From contig JAEDHZ010000107.1 of NCBI GenBank assembly GCA_016292705.1, positions 1 through 5,863 of the forward strand: a stretch of 5,863 nucleotides of DNA, given 5' to 3'. Position numbers and translations under genes: made by a program. Of this stretch, positions 1-5,821 are shown in pieces (within the stretch, counting starts at the first letter, position 1; each line of letters opens with the position of its first letter). The stretch comes from Clostridiaceae bacterium (lineage in GTDB: Bacteria; Bacillota; Clostridia; Oscillospirales; Acutalibacteraceae). The notes below the pieces were generated by a model. The model saw only the letters and a list, made by a program, of their open reading frames with translations, made no database searches and was not told the origin of the DNA.

Positions 1-1
1 T

Positions 2-562
2 TCCGGAAAGGATGCCTCACCTGTGCTTTCAAAAAGTGAGATTCCGCCCGCAAAAAGCTTCGGGCGCAGTGTCACCTGTGTGCGTGACCTCACAACCAAC
101 GAGGAGGTTGCGGCGGTACTCCTTTCCCTCACGGAAAAGGTTGCAACCTCTCTGCGCAAAAACAATGTTATGGCAACACTCATTCAGATTCATATCCGGG
201 ACGAAAGTCTCCTTGTCCGTGAATGTCAGGCGCCGCTTTCCCAACCGACAAGAATTGTTGAAATGCTTTTTTCGCTTGGAATGGAGCTTTTTTCAAAGGT
301 CTGGAAATGGGAACGCAATGTCCGTTCGGTCGGAATAAGGGCGTGCGGCCTTGTTGAAGAGGACTGCTTTTCACAATACAGTCTTTTTTACAACAGCAGC
401 CGCTATGAAAAACTTGAACGGCTTGAGGCGCAGTGCTTCAAAATTTGCGAGAAATACGGCAAAGGAGCTGTTTTTCATGCCGCTGCAATGAATGTCCCTG
501 CGCCGAAAAAAGACACCCCCACAATGAGCGATGTCCGTTTCATGTCTAAGATTTCTGATTGA
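2..562 (+). CDS. dinB: Y-family DNA polymerase (DinB/Pol IV-like), C-terminal part; 5' end outside the window
   Basis: Partial gene: the reading frame is open to the left edge and continues without a start, so about 186 C-terminal residues are seen of a family usually about 400 or more residues long. The catalytic palm with its acidic residues is therefore upstream and cannot be checked. What is visible matches the little-finger domain of Y-family translesion polymerases. It opens with a PPAKSFGRSVTCVRDLT stretch (compare the family's PKSIG.S.T..RDL), followed by a helix (EEVAAVLLSLTEKVATSLRK) and a RNVRSVGIRACGLV block like the Pol IV 'IRSLGVRVSDL' region. A QYSLF pentapeptide at 374-388 resembles the beta-clamp binding consensus QL(S/D)LF. 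A charged helix (RYEKLERLEAQ) and a short basic or polar tail follow, as in Firmicutes homologues. Known role of the family: error-prone bypass of DNA damage, targeted to the fork by the sliding clamp. It is not obviously linked to the downstream genes. A UvrX/UmuC-type paralogue is an alternative to DinB proper. Confidence 0.82.
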   Translation, partial: SGKDASPVLSKSEIPPAKSFGRSVTCVRDLTTNEEVAAVLLSLTEKVATSLRKNNVMATLIQIHIRDESLLVRECQAPLSQPTRIVEMLFSLGMELFSKVWKWERNVRSVGIRACGLVEEDCFSQYSLFYNSSRYEKLERLEAQCFKICEKYGKGAVFHAAAMNVPAPKKDTPTMSDVRFMSKISD

Positions 563-569
563 AAAAATA

Positions 570-613
570 GGAAAAAATGGTTTATTTTTCCCCAGAATTA
601 TTTTTTCTTTTTT
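570..613 (+). terminator. Weak possible terminator after the polymerase gene
   Basis: Eight bases after the polymerase stop codon, GGAAAAA (570-576) can pair with TTTTTCC (585-591), giving a 7-bp, A/T-dominated stem. T-rich sequence follows at 599-613. The stem is weak and the T-run is displaced by about 8 bases, so this may only be AT-rich spacer. No better stem is visible between the two genes. Confidence 0.25.
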
Positions 614-627
614 AAAATGTGTTAAAG

Positions 628-633
628 TATATT
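628..633 (+). promoter_or_regulatory. Candidate -10 element for the metallophosphoesterase gene
   Basis: TATATT lies in a very AT-rich stretch (599-640). A start about 7 bases downstream would put the mRNA 5' end near 640, just before the ribosome-binding site at 644-650. No convincing TTGACA-like -35 is found 16-18 bases upstream (the stretch is mostly T), so this is only a candidate. Confidence 0.2.
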
Positions 634-643
634 AAACAAAATG

Positions 644-650
644 AAAGGAG
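644..650 (+). promoter_or_regulatory. Ribosome-binding site that fixes the phosphoesterase start at 662
   Basis: AAAGGAG, 11 bases before the ATG at 662. An in-frame ATG at 641 sits directly in front of this motif and would consume it as coding sequence. Nothing resembling a Shine-Dalgarno precedes 641. Starting at 662 also gives a textbook signal peptide. The 662 start is therefore preferred. Confidence 0.75.
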
Positions 651-661
651 AATCTTTTGTT

Positions 662-2356
662 ATGAAAACATTGAGAAAAACACTGGCAATCATTCTTTCA
701 CTTGTTATGGCACTTTCGGTTCTCGGCATTTGCGCAGTTGCACAGGACGACTGTCCGATGATCTCCGTTGCAAGTGACATCCATGTTTCAAAGGTTGAAA
801 CAATCAACGACCGTTTCAAGGACGGCTCATACGGAAACCGCTACTCCATGCTTTCAATTACCGACGAAGCTTTTGCAGTTTTTGATTCATTCATGCAGGA
901 TTCCGCAGCCGCCGGAGCAAAGTACATTTTTGTTTCCGGTGACCTTTCAAGCTCCGGAACACCCGAACAGCATGCAATGATTGCCGCTTACCTTGAAGCG
1001 TTTGAAAACGAAACCGGTATCAAAGTTTTTGTTGTCCCCGGAAACCACGATTATTACGGTATTAAAACCAATCCCGTTGAAACATTCCGCACATTATACA
1101 AAAACTTTGGCTTTTCCGATGCTTACGCAGTTGACGAAAAAACCAACAGCTATGCGGCTGACCTTGACGAGAACTACACCTTGCTCGCCATTGACTCAAA
1201 TGTTCTCAGCGACAGTTACGGCGCAATCAGCGCAGAGCTTCTTTCATGGATAGAAGCACAGGCCAAGGCCGCAACCGCAAGAGGAAGAAAGCTCATCGGC
1301 ATGATGCACCACCCGGTTGTTGCACACTTTTCAATGCAGGAAAAGATGATCAGCGACAGCCTTATCAAGGACTGGAAAACTCTTTCAACAAAATTTGCCG
1401 ACCTTGGAATCCGGTATATCTTCACCGGTCACAAGCACAGCGCTGATATTGGCAAAGTCACAAGTGATGCCGCCAATGTGATTTATGACATTGGCGTTCC
1501 CGCTCTCGTCAACTATCCGCTCGCTTACCGTGTTGTCTCTTTCCGTGAAGACAAGGTTGAGGTCAGGGAAAAGAACATCACGGCAATCAGAAATCCCCTC
1601 CTCCTTCCCGGAGGCTACAACGAAGAAGCATTTCTCAAAGTTACAACGAACACCCAAAAATATGCAGAAGAGGTTTTTGATCTTTCGCTCAGAGATATGT
1701 TCAACCGCTTTATGAACGCCGACAAGCTCTGCAAGCTTATCGGAAAGGATGACGATGGATTAAAAAATATCTTTGCAACAGTTTGTGAAAAGGCAAAGTA
1801 TCTTGTTGATCTTCCGCTTTATGGTGAGGGAGAAACAATCGAAGAAATCGCAAAAGAATACGGAATCACTCTTCCGTCAAGCAGTTACAAAACCGGTTTT
1901 GAGCTTCTTTCGGCAATATTCAAGGTCTATTGCGCAGGCGATGAAAACTTCACCTCAGACAGCGTTGAGATGCAGCTCGGTCTCAGGTGCATTGCAATTT
2001 TGCTCAACTATTCTCTCGAGGGAACTTCAAACGACACAAAGGTTCTGTTCTTTGAAGCAGCAACGGCAGCCCTCGGCGGAGACTCTGCAGGAATTTCCGT
2101 TGCATTGACCGCCATTGTTCTCAAATATGGCGATGACTTCGGCATCGAGGCTGTTTCAGCTTTCCTCAAACCGATTATGGAGGATGTTCTTGTTGACTCC
2201 GCACCCGGTGACAGAAATGTTGACCTTCCTGCCCACACGGCAATCATAGAGGAAAACGAAATCACAAAAGCGCTTACTTTCTTTGAAAAAATTACTCTCT
2301 TCTTCCTGAAGATATGGAACTACATCAAGGGCATTTTTGCTGTGTTCAACAAATAA
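662..2356 (+). CDS. Secreted calcineurin-like metallophosphoesterase with amphipathic C-terminal tail
   Basis: 564 residues. The N-terminus is a clear Sec signal peptide: basic MKTLRK, then a hydrophobic core (residues 8-24) and a likely cleavage after A-V-A at residue 27. The mature protein begins almost directly with the catalytic domain. All metallophosphoesterase motifs are present: D39-x-H41 (ASDIH), G93-D94 (VSGDL), G127-N128-H129-D130, H216-H217, and G256-H257-K258-H259. The di-metal site therefore appears intact and the enzyme should hydrolyse a phosphomono- or phosphodiester outside the membrane; the substrate cannot be read from sequence. Residues about 300-535 form a mostly helical region I do not recognise as a named domain. 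The last 25 residues (540-564) are an aromatic/lysine amphipathic segment (FFEKITLFFLKIWNYIKGIF), with no LPXTG sorting signal. The gene has its own ribosome-binding site and is followed by a strong terminator, so it is probably monocistronic. Automated calls might label it a cyclic-AMP phosphodiesterase (CpdA-like); the evidence supports only the superfamily. Confidence 0.9.
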   Translation: MKTLRKTLAIILSLVMALSVLGICAVAQDDCPMISVASDIHVSKVETINDRFKDGSYGNRYSMLSITDEAFAVFDSFMQDSAAAGAKYIFVSGDLSSSGTPEQHAMIAAYLEAFENETGIKVFVVPGNHDYYGIKTNPVETFRTLYKNFGFSDAYAVDEKTNSYAADLDENYTLLAIDSNVLSDSYGAISAELLSWIEAQAKAATARGRKLIGMMHHPVVAHFSMQEKMISDSLIKDWKTLSTKFADLGIRYIFTGHKHSADIGKVTSDAANVIYDIGVPALVNYPLAYRVVSFREDKVEVREKNITAIRNPLLLPGGYNEEAFLKVTTNTQKYAEEVFDLSLRDMFNRFMNADKLCKLIGKDDDGLKNIFATVCEKAKYLVDLPLYGEGETIEEIAKEYGITLPSSSYKTGFELLSAIFKVYCAGDENFTSDSVEMQLGLRCIAILLNYSLEGTSNDTKVLFFEAATAALGGDSAGISVALTAIVLKYGDDFGIEAVSAFLKPIMEDVLVDSAPGDRNVDLPAHTAIIEENEITKALTFFEKITLFFLKIWNYIKGIFAVFNK

Positions 2357-2410
2357 ACCCATTTTTTCAAGATTGAGCATAATAAAAGAATTGAATTTTG
2401 ACTGATTATT

Positions 2411-2452
2411 AAAGCTATAACTGCCTGTCGTTTACGGTGGTTATAGCTTTTT
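2411..2452 (+). terminator. Intrinsic terminator after the metallophosphoesterase gene
   Basis: AAAGCTATAACTGCC (2411-2425) pairs with GGTGGTTATAGCTTT (2436-2450). This gives a 15-bp stem with two adjacent G-T wobbles and a 10-base loop, running straight into a five-T tract (2448-2452). It lies 54 bases past the stop codon and separates the phosphoesterase from the operon downstream. Confidence 0.88.
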
Positions 2453-2615
2453 CTGATGTGCAAATATATAACATCTGTGGCAATGCGGGACGAGTTAAAT
2501 TTTTTGCAAGATTATTCGGTATTGTAAACCATTTCTTTTTAAGAGACTGTAAAATATCTATTTAGTAATTTGTCATACGGACAAAAATCCGACTTGCGTC
2601 CGCCGGAGGATTTCT
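2453..2615 (+). promoter_or_regulatory. Upstream/leader region of the MBOAT operon, promoter not resolved
   Basis: 163 bases without a gene, between the terminator and the MBOAT start; it must hold the operon promoter if the terminator is efficient. TTGCAA (2504-2509), TTGTAA (2522-2527) and TAAAAT (2550-2555) are visible, but no pair has 16-18 base spacing, so no promoter is assigned. Just before the start lies GC-rich sequence with overlapping inverted repeats: CGGAC 2578-2582 with GTCCG 2598-2602, and AAATCC 2585-2590 with GGATTT 2608-2613. The second pair covers part of the ribosome-binding site. Confidence 0.35.
2605..2610 (+). promoter_or_regulatory. Ribosome-binding site of the MBOAT gene
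   Basis: GGAGGA, with its GGAGG core 6 bases before the ATG at 2616. This supports that start, which also gives the usual MVFSNLFF N-terminus of AlgI-type MBOAT proteins. Its 3' part can pair with AAATCC at 2585-2590. Confidence 0.8.
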
Positions 2616-4085
2616 ATGGTTTTTTCAAATCTCTTTTTTGTTTATTTTTTCTTTCCGCTTAATCTAATCTGCTATTATTTTGCAAAAGATCTGAAAACAA
2701 AAAATCTTGTTATGCTCATTTTTTCCCTGTTTTTTTATGCATGGGGCGAACCTAAATTCGTTTTTCTGCTTGTTTTTGAAAGCTTTGCGGATTGGCTGCT
2801 TGCGCTCGGCATTGAAAAATTCCGTGGGACAAAAAAATCAAAATTGCTGCTCATTTGTGCCTGCGTTGTTGATCTGGGGCTCATAGGTATTTTCAAATAC
2901 CTGACTTTCATCCTCACCAATCTCAAAGCAGTCACTGGCATTCCGGAAACAATCGTCAAGGTGGCATTGCCGATAGGAATTTCTTTTTATACCTTCCAGC
3001 TTCTCTCCTATGTCATAGATGTTTACAGAGGAGAAACCGAGGCGCAGAAAAAGTTTTGGCATGTCCTGCTTTATGCAAGCCTGTTCCACCAGTGTATTGC
3101 CGGTCCGATAGTCCGCTACAGCGATGTATGCAATGAAATTGAAAACCGCAAAACAAGTCCAACGGAAATTTCAAAGGGAATCAGCCGCTTTGCAACGGGC
3201 CTTGGAAAAAAGGCATTGCTTGCAAATGTCTGCGGGTCACTTGCGGACACAGTTCTCCTTTCCGATTCTGCCCTTTCTGTTGCCGCAGATTTGCAAAAGA
3301 ACATTGCCGTTCTTGAAAGCCGACCGGCACTCGGCTTGTGGCTTGGAATGCTTTTCTATATGCTTCAGATTTATCTCGACTTCTCCGCATATTCCGACAT
3401 GGCAATCGGAATGGGGCAGATGATCGGTTTCCATTACAAGGAAAACTTCAACTACCCCTACTGCTCAAAAAGCGTTGGCGAATTCTGGCGCAGATGGCAT
3501 ATCTCGCTCGGCTCATTCTTCCGTGACTATGTTTACATCCCCCTCGGCGGAAACCGGAAAGGACCCGGAAGAACAATTTTTAACACATTTATCGTGTGGG
3601 CACTCACCGGCCTCTGGCACGGAGCAAGCTGGAACTTTGTTCTTTGGGGACTTTATTTCTTCGTCTTTCTGACAATGGAAAGACTTTTCCTGCTTGAAAA
3701 ACTCAAAAAAGCGCCCTCATGGGTTTCTAACATTTATCTGTTAGTTGTCACCTATTTCGGATGGATAATCTTTCGCTTCCAGAATGTTTCTGTCGGTTTT
3801 ACCGTGTTCAAAGGTATGTTCGGCCTTTGCGGCAACGGCTTTTCAAGCTATGAAATCAACGCCCTTTTGAAAAACAACCTTGTCTTTTTGCTTGTCGCCT
3901 GCCTTGCCTGTACCCCGGTGATGAAAAATCTCGGCCGGCTCATTGCCAGGAGAGCTCGCCACGATGCAGACACGGCTCTGTTCAATGTTGTCCGCAAAAT
4001 TGCCGTTCCGGTGCTTCTTCTTATTCTTTCAACATTTTCATTGGTCGGAGACAGTTATAATCCGTTCCTTTATTTCCAATTCTAA
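2616..4085 (+). CDS. AlgI-like membrane-bound O-acyltransferase (MBOAT)
   Basis: 489 residues, close to the usual 460-520 of AlgI-type MBOATs. It is strongly hydrophobic throughout, with roughly ten or more membrane segments. Family landmarks in order: N-terminal MVFSNLFF; YAWGEPKF (41-48); LPIGISFYTFQ (118-128) leading to VIDVYRG (133-139); LFHQCIAGPIVRYSD (156-170); DFSAYSDMAIG (255-265); NFNYPY (277-282); FWRRWHISLG (290-299); and LTGLWHGASWNFVLWG, containing the invariant histidine H335. H295 in the RRWH motif is also conserved. Known of the family: these proteins take an acyl group from a cytoplasmic donor and pass it through the membrane to an extracytoplasmic partner, as AlgI does for alginate acetylation and DltB for D-alanylation. 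The next gene encodes exactly such a partner type. The inferred role is acetyl supply for modifying a surface polysaccharide; donor and acceptor are not shown by the sequence. DltB is less likely because the N-terminus, the length and the DHHW neighbour fit AlgI-like proteins better. Confidence 0.93.
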   Translation: MVFSNLFFVYFFFPLNLICYYFAKDLKTKNLVMLIFSLFFYAWGEPKFVFLLVFESFADWLLALGIEKFRGTKKSKLLLICACVVDLGLIGIFKYLTFILTNLKAVTGIPETIVKVALPIGISFYTFQLLSYVIDVYRGETEAQKKFWHVLLYASLFHQCIAGPIVRYSDVCNEIENRKTSPTEISKGISRFATGLGKKALLANVCGSLADTVLLSDSALSVAADLQKNIAVLESRPALGLWLGMLFYMLQIYLDFSAYSDMAIGMGQMIGFHYKENFNYPYCSKSVGEFWRRWHISLGSFFRDYVYIPLGGNRKGPGRTIFNTFIVWALTGLWHGASWNFVLWGLYFFVFLTMERLFLLEKLKKAPSWVSNIYLLVVTYFGWIIFRFQNVSVGFTVFKGMFGLCGNGFSSYEINALLKNNLVFLLVACLACTPVMKNLGRLIARRARHDADTALFNVVRKIAVPVLLLILSTFSLVGDSYNPFLYFQF

Positions 4086-4099
4086 AAAGGAGGGGTGAT
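4086..4099 (+). promoter_or_regulatory. Extended ribosome-binding site of the DHHW gene
   Basis: AAAGGAGGGGTGAT begins at the last base of the MBOAT stop codon. It carries AAGGAGG (11 bases before the ATG at 4105) and a second register, GGGGTGAT (5 bases before it). It resembles the full anti-Shine-Dalgarno complement AAGGAGGTGAT with two extra Gs. No other in-frame start lies nearby. Confidence 0.75.
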
Positions 4100-4104
4100 A
4101 CAAT

Positions 4105-5442
4105 ATGAAAAAGCGCAAACACAGCAAAAAATATATCAAAGCGGTCAGAAAATCCGTCAGACTATATAAGGTTATTCTTCCGTGCGTTTTTGTCGGGATG
4201 CTGGTGCTCGGGCTTTTTGTTTCCACACTCATTCCGTTGCGCCCGTCCTTTTCGGAAAATGAAAAGAGAGAGCTTGCAAAATTTCCGTCTTTCAGCTTTT
4301 CCTCTCTTTTTGACGGAAGCTTTTTCCGCGGAATTGACACATGGTTTTCAGATACCTTTCCGTTCAGGGAGGCCATGATTTCTGCAAACGAAAAGCTTGA
4401 AAATCTTCGCGGCTTCGGAGACAGGATCTATGGACTCAACAACGAGGCAGTTAACAACAATATTCCCTCTCAGGGAGACCCAGGAGAGGTTCCGACGGAA
4501 AGCACAACGGAAGAAAAAGAGCCTACCGTACCCGATCAACTCGGCGAAGTTATTCAGAAGCTTTCAAATGTTGTTGTTATCGGGAAAGCCGGCTATGAAT
4601 ACTGCTCGTTCAATCAGAGTGTTGCGGACAAGTATGCCTCGGTAGTCAACAAAACAGCCCTGAAGCTTTCCGGTAAAGCAAAGGTCTTTTCAATGCTCGT
4701 TCCGACAAGCATTGATATCACCATGTCCGATTCGGTCAGAAAGGATATCAACACCTGCGACCAGAAAGCCGGAATGGAGTATATCTATTCAAGAATGTCA
4801 TCTTCGGTAACTCCGGTCAATATATATAAAGCACTGCGTATGCACCGTGATGAATATGTTTACTTCCGCACAGACCACCACTGGACTGCACTCGGCGCCT
4901 ACTATGCGTATGAAGAGTTTGCAAAAATCAAGCAAGTGAAGGCAATCACGCTTGACAAATTTGAAAAAAAGAGCTTTGGAGAATTTCTCGGTTCGTTTTA
5001 CACAAATACTAACTCAAGCGCAATGAAAAAAGACCCGGATACCCTTGAGGCATATATGCCGCCATATAAAACAAAGCTTCAGTTCACTCAGCCGGACGGA
5101 AAGGTCATTGACTGGTATCTTGTCAACGATACCTCCTCATACCCCATATCACAGAAATACAGCGCATTCACTGCTGCCGACAACCCTTACACAACGATTG
5201 AAAACCTTGAACGGGAAAAGGGAAAAACCTGTGTAATTATCAAGGAAAGCTTTGCAAACGCTTTGATTCCGTATCTCGTATATAATTACAAAAAGGTTTT
5301 TGTTATTGACTACCGCTACTATAAGCAAGGCTTCATAAGTCTTGCTGAAGATGTCAATGCGGACGATGTTATTTTTATCAACAATATGTCAGCCGTCAGG
5401 AGCGAAAGCCTCATTGACAGAATGAGCTCCATTGCGGTCTGA
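4105..5442 (+). CDS. DHHW-family (AlgX/AlgJ-like SGNH) membrane-anchored protein, probable O-acetyltransferase
   Basis: 445 residues. A very basic cytoplasmic N-terminus (residues 1-22) precedes one transmembrane helix (about 22-43), with the rest outside. Next comes a segment typical of the AlgX/DHHW group: SENEKRELAKFP (50-61), D70-G71, then FSDTFPFRE (81-89). Residues about 120-145 form a P/T/E-rich, probably disordered linker. The core resumes with VVVIGKAGYEY (156-166). The name-giving motif FRTDHHWT lies at 254-261 (D257, H258, H259, W260), and KESFANALIPYL at 380-391 supplies the likely nucleophile S382. Asp, His and Ser would form an SGNH-type triad like that of AlgJ/AlgX; that assignment is inferred from family resemblance. 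The gene starts 19 bases after the MBOAT stop, so the two are almost surely co-transcribed. The pair fits extracytoplasmic O-acetylation of a polysaccharide or other envelope polymer, but the acceptor is unknown. The protein could be an esterase or a scaffold instead. Confidence 0.88.
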   Translation: MKKRKHSKKYIKAVRKSVRLYKVILPCVFVGMLVLGLFVSTLIPLRPSFSENEKRELAKFPSFSFSSLFDGSFFRGIDTWFSDTFPFREAMISANEKLENLRGFGDRIYGLNNEAVNNNIPSQGDPGEVPTESTTEEKEPTVPDQLGEVIQKLSNVVVIGKAGYEYCSFNQSVADKYASVVNKTALKLSGKAKVFSMLVPTSIDITMSDSVRKDINTCDQKAGMEYIYSRMSSSVTPVNIYKALRMHRDEYVYFRTDHHWTALGAYYAYEEFAKIKQVKAITLDKFEKKSFGEFLGSFYTNTNSSAMKKDPDTLEAYMPPYKTKLQFTQPDGKVIDWYLVNDTSSYPISQKYSAFTAADNPYTTIENLEREKGKTCVIIKESFANALIPYLVYNYKKVFVIDYRYYKQGFISLAEDVNADDVIFINNMSAVRSESLIDRMSSIAV

Positions 5443-5448
5443 AGGAGG
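5442..5448 (+). promoter_or_regulatory. Ribosome-binding site of the Dabb gene, overlapping the DHHW stop codon
   Basis: AAGGAGG begins at the final A of the upstream TGA and ends 9 bases before the ATG at 5458. The overlap with the stop codon points to translation closely following that of the DHHW gene. Confidence 0.8.
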
Positions 5449-5457
5449 ATTCAAAAA

Positions 5458-5760
5458 ATGATTAAGCACATTGTAATGTGGAAATTCAAGCCCTTTGCCG
5501 AGGGAAAAACAAAAGAGGAGAATCTCCTGCTTGTCAAAAATATGCTTGAGGCTCTTCCGGAAAAGATTGATTTCCTGCGCTCAATGCAGGTCAATCTCAA
5601 CATCAACCCGAAAGAGTCGATGTTTGACGCAGTGCTCCTCAGCGAGTTTGACACACTTGAGGATGTCCTCAGATATCGTGAACACCCGGAGCACAAAAAA
5701 ATATCGTCCTATGTTGCCCTCGTCAGAGAATCAAGGGCAAGCGTGGACTACGAAGAATAA
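5458..5760 (+). CDS. Dabb (stress-responsive alpha/beta barrel) domain protein
   Basis: 100 residues, the full usual length of a single Dabb domain. It begins MIKHIVMWKFKP, the typical first strand with H4 and alternating hydrophobics. A helix follows (EENLLLVKNMLEALPEKI, about 21-38), then a strand region ending DAVLLSEFDTLEDVLRY. The conserved YREHPEHKKISSYV stretch at 72-85 precedes a short tail (residues 86-100). There is no signal peptide or membrane helix, so it is cytoplasmic. Known of the family: small dimeric ferredoxin-like barrels, including plant stress proteins and the polyketide cyclase olivetolic acid cyclase; bacterial members are mostly uncharacterised, so no reaction is assigned. 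It starts 15 bases after the DHHW gene with a strong ribosome-binding site and is followed by the operon terminator. It is therefore probably the last gene of the MBOAT-DHHW transcript. Whether it serves acetylation or is only a passenger cannot be told from sequence. Confidence 0.85.
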   Translation: MIKHIVMWKFKPFAEGKTKEENLLLVKNMLEALPEKIDFLRSMQVNLNINPKESMFDAVLLSEFDTLEDVLRYREHPEHKKISSYVALVRESRASVDYEE

Positions 5761-5772
5761 CAGTTCAGAAAA

Positions 5773-5818
5773 GAGGCTGCCGCATCAAACATCAGATGCA
5801 GCAGCCTCCTATTTTTTT
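5773..5818 (+). terminator. Intrinsic terminator of the MBOAT-DHHW-Dabb operon, possibly bidirectional
   Basis: GAGGCTGCCGCATC (5773-5786) pairs with GATGCAGCAGCCTC (5795-5808). This gives a 14-bp stem with one C-A mismatch and an 8-base loop, followed after three bases by seven Ts (5812-5818). It starts 12 bases after the Dabb stop. On the opposite strand the same stem is followed by TTTT (complement of 5769-5772), so it could also serve a convergent gene from the right. Confidence 0.9.
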
Positions 5819-5821
5819 ATC

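Noticed and set aside
23..562. GTG at 23 as a start for the polymerase-like gene
   Set aside because: The frame is open to the window edge and the residues before it match the family. Starting here would leave only a little-finger domain with no catalytic core, so the gene is partial rather than short.
981..1253. 90-codon + strand open frame inside the phosphoesterase gene
   Set aside because: It is out of frame with the metal-binding motifs, rich in Thr/Leu/Pro from frame-shifted codons, and has no ribosome-binding site.
2008..2380. Two overlapping - strand open frames at the 3' end of the phosphoesterase gene
   Set aside because: Both lie opposite clearly coding + strand sequence, and neither product looks like a known protein.
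2504..2555. TTGCAA/TTGTAA with TAAAAT as a sigma-A promoter for the MBOAT operon
   Set aside because: The spacings (about 22 bases or more) do not fit a 16-18 base promoter, so no promoter is annotated despite the need for one.
4038..4376. 112-codon open frame on the - strand across the MBOAT/DHHW junction
   Set aside because: It overlaps two well-supported genes, and the product resembles nothing I recognise. It is explained by base composition opposite real coding sequence.
2616..5442. A dlt (teichoic acid D-alanylation) operon
   Set aside because: No DltA ligase or DltC carrier protein is present. The MBOAT has an AlgI-like N-terminus and length, and the partner carries a DHHW motif rather than resembling DltD.
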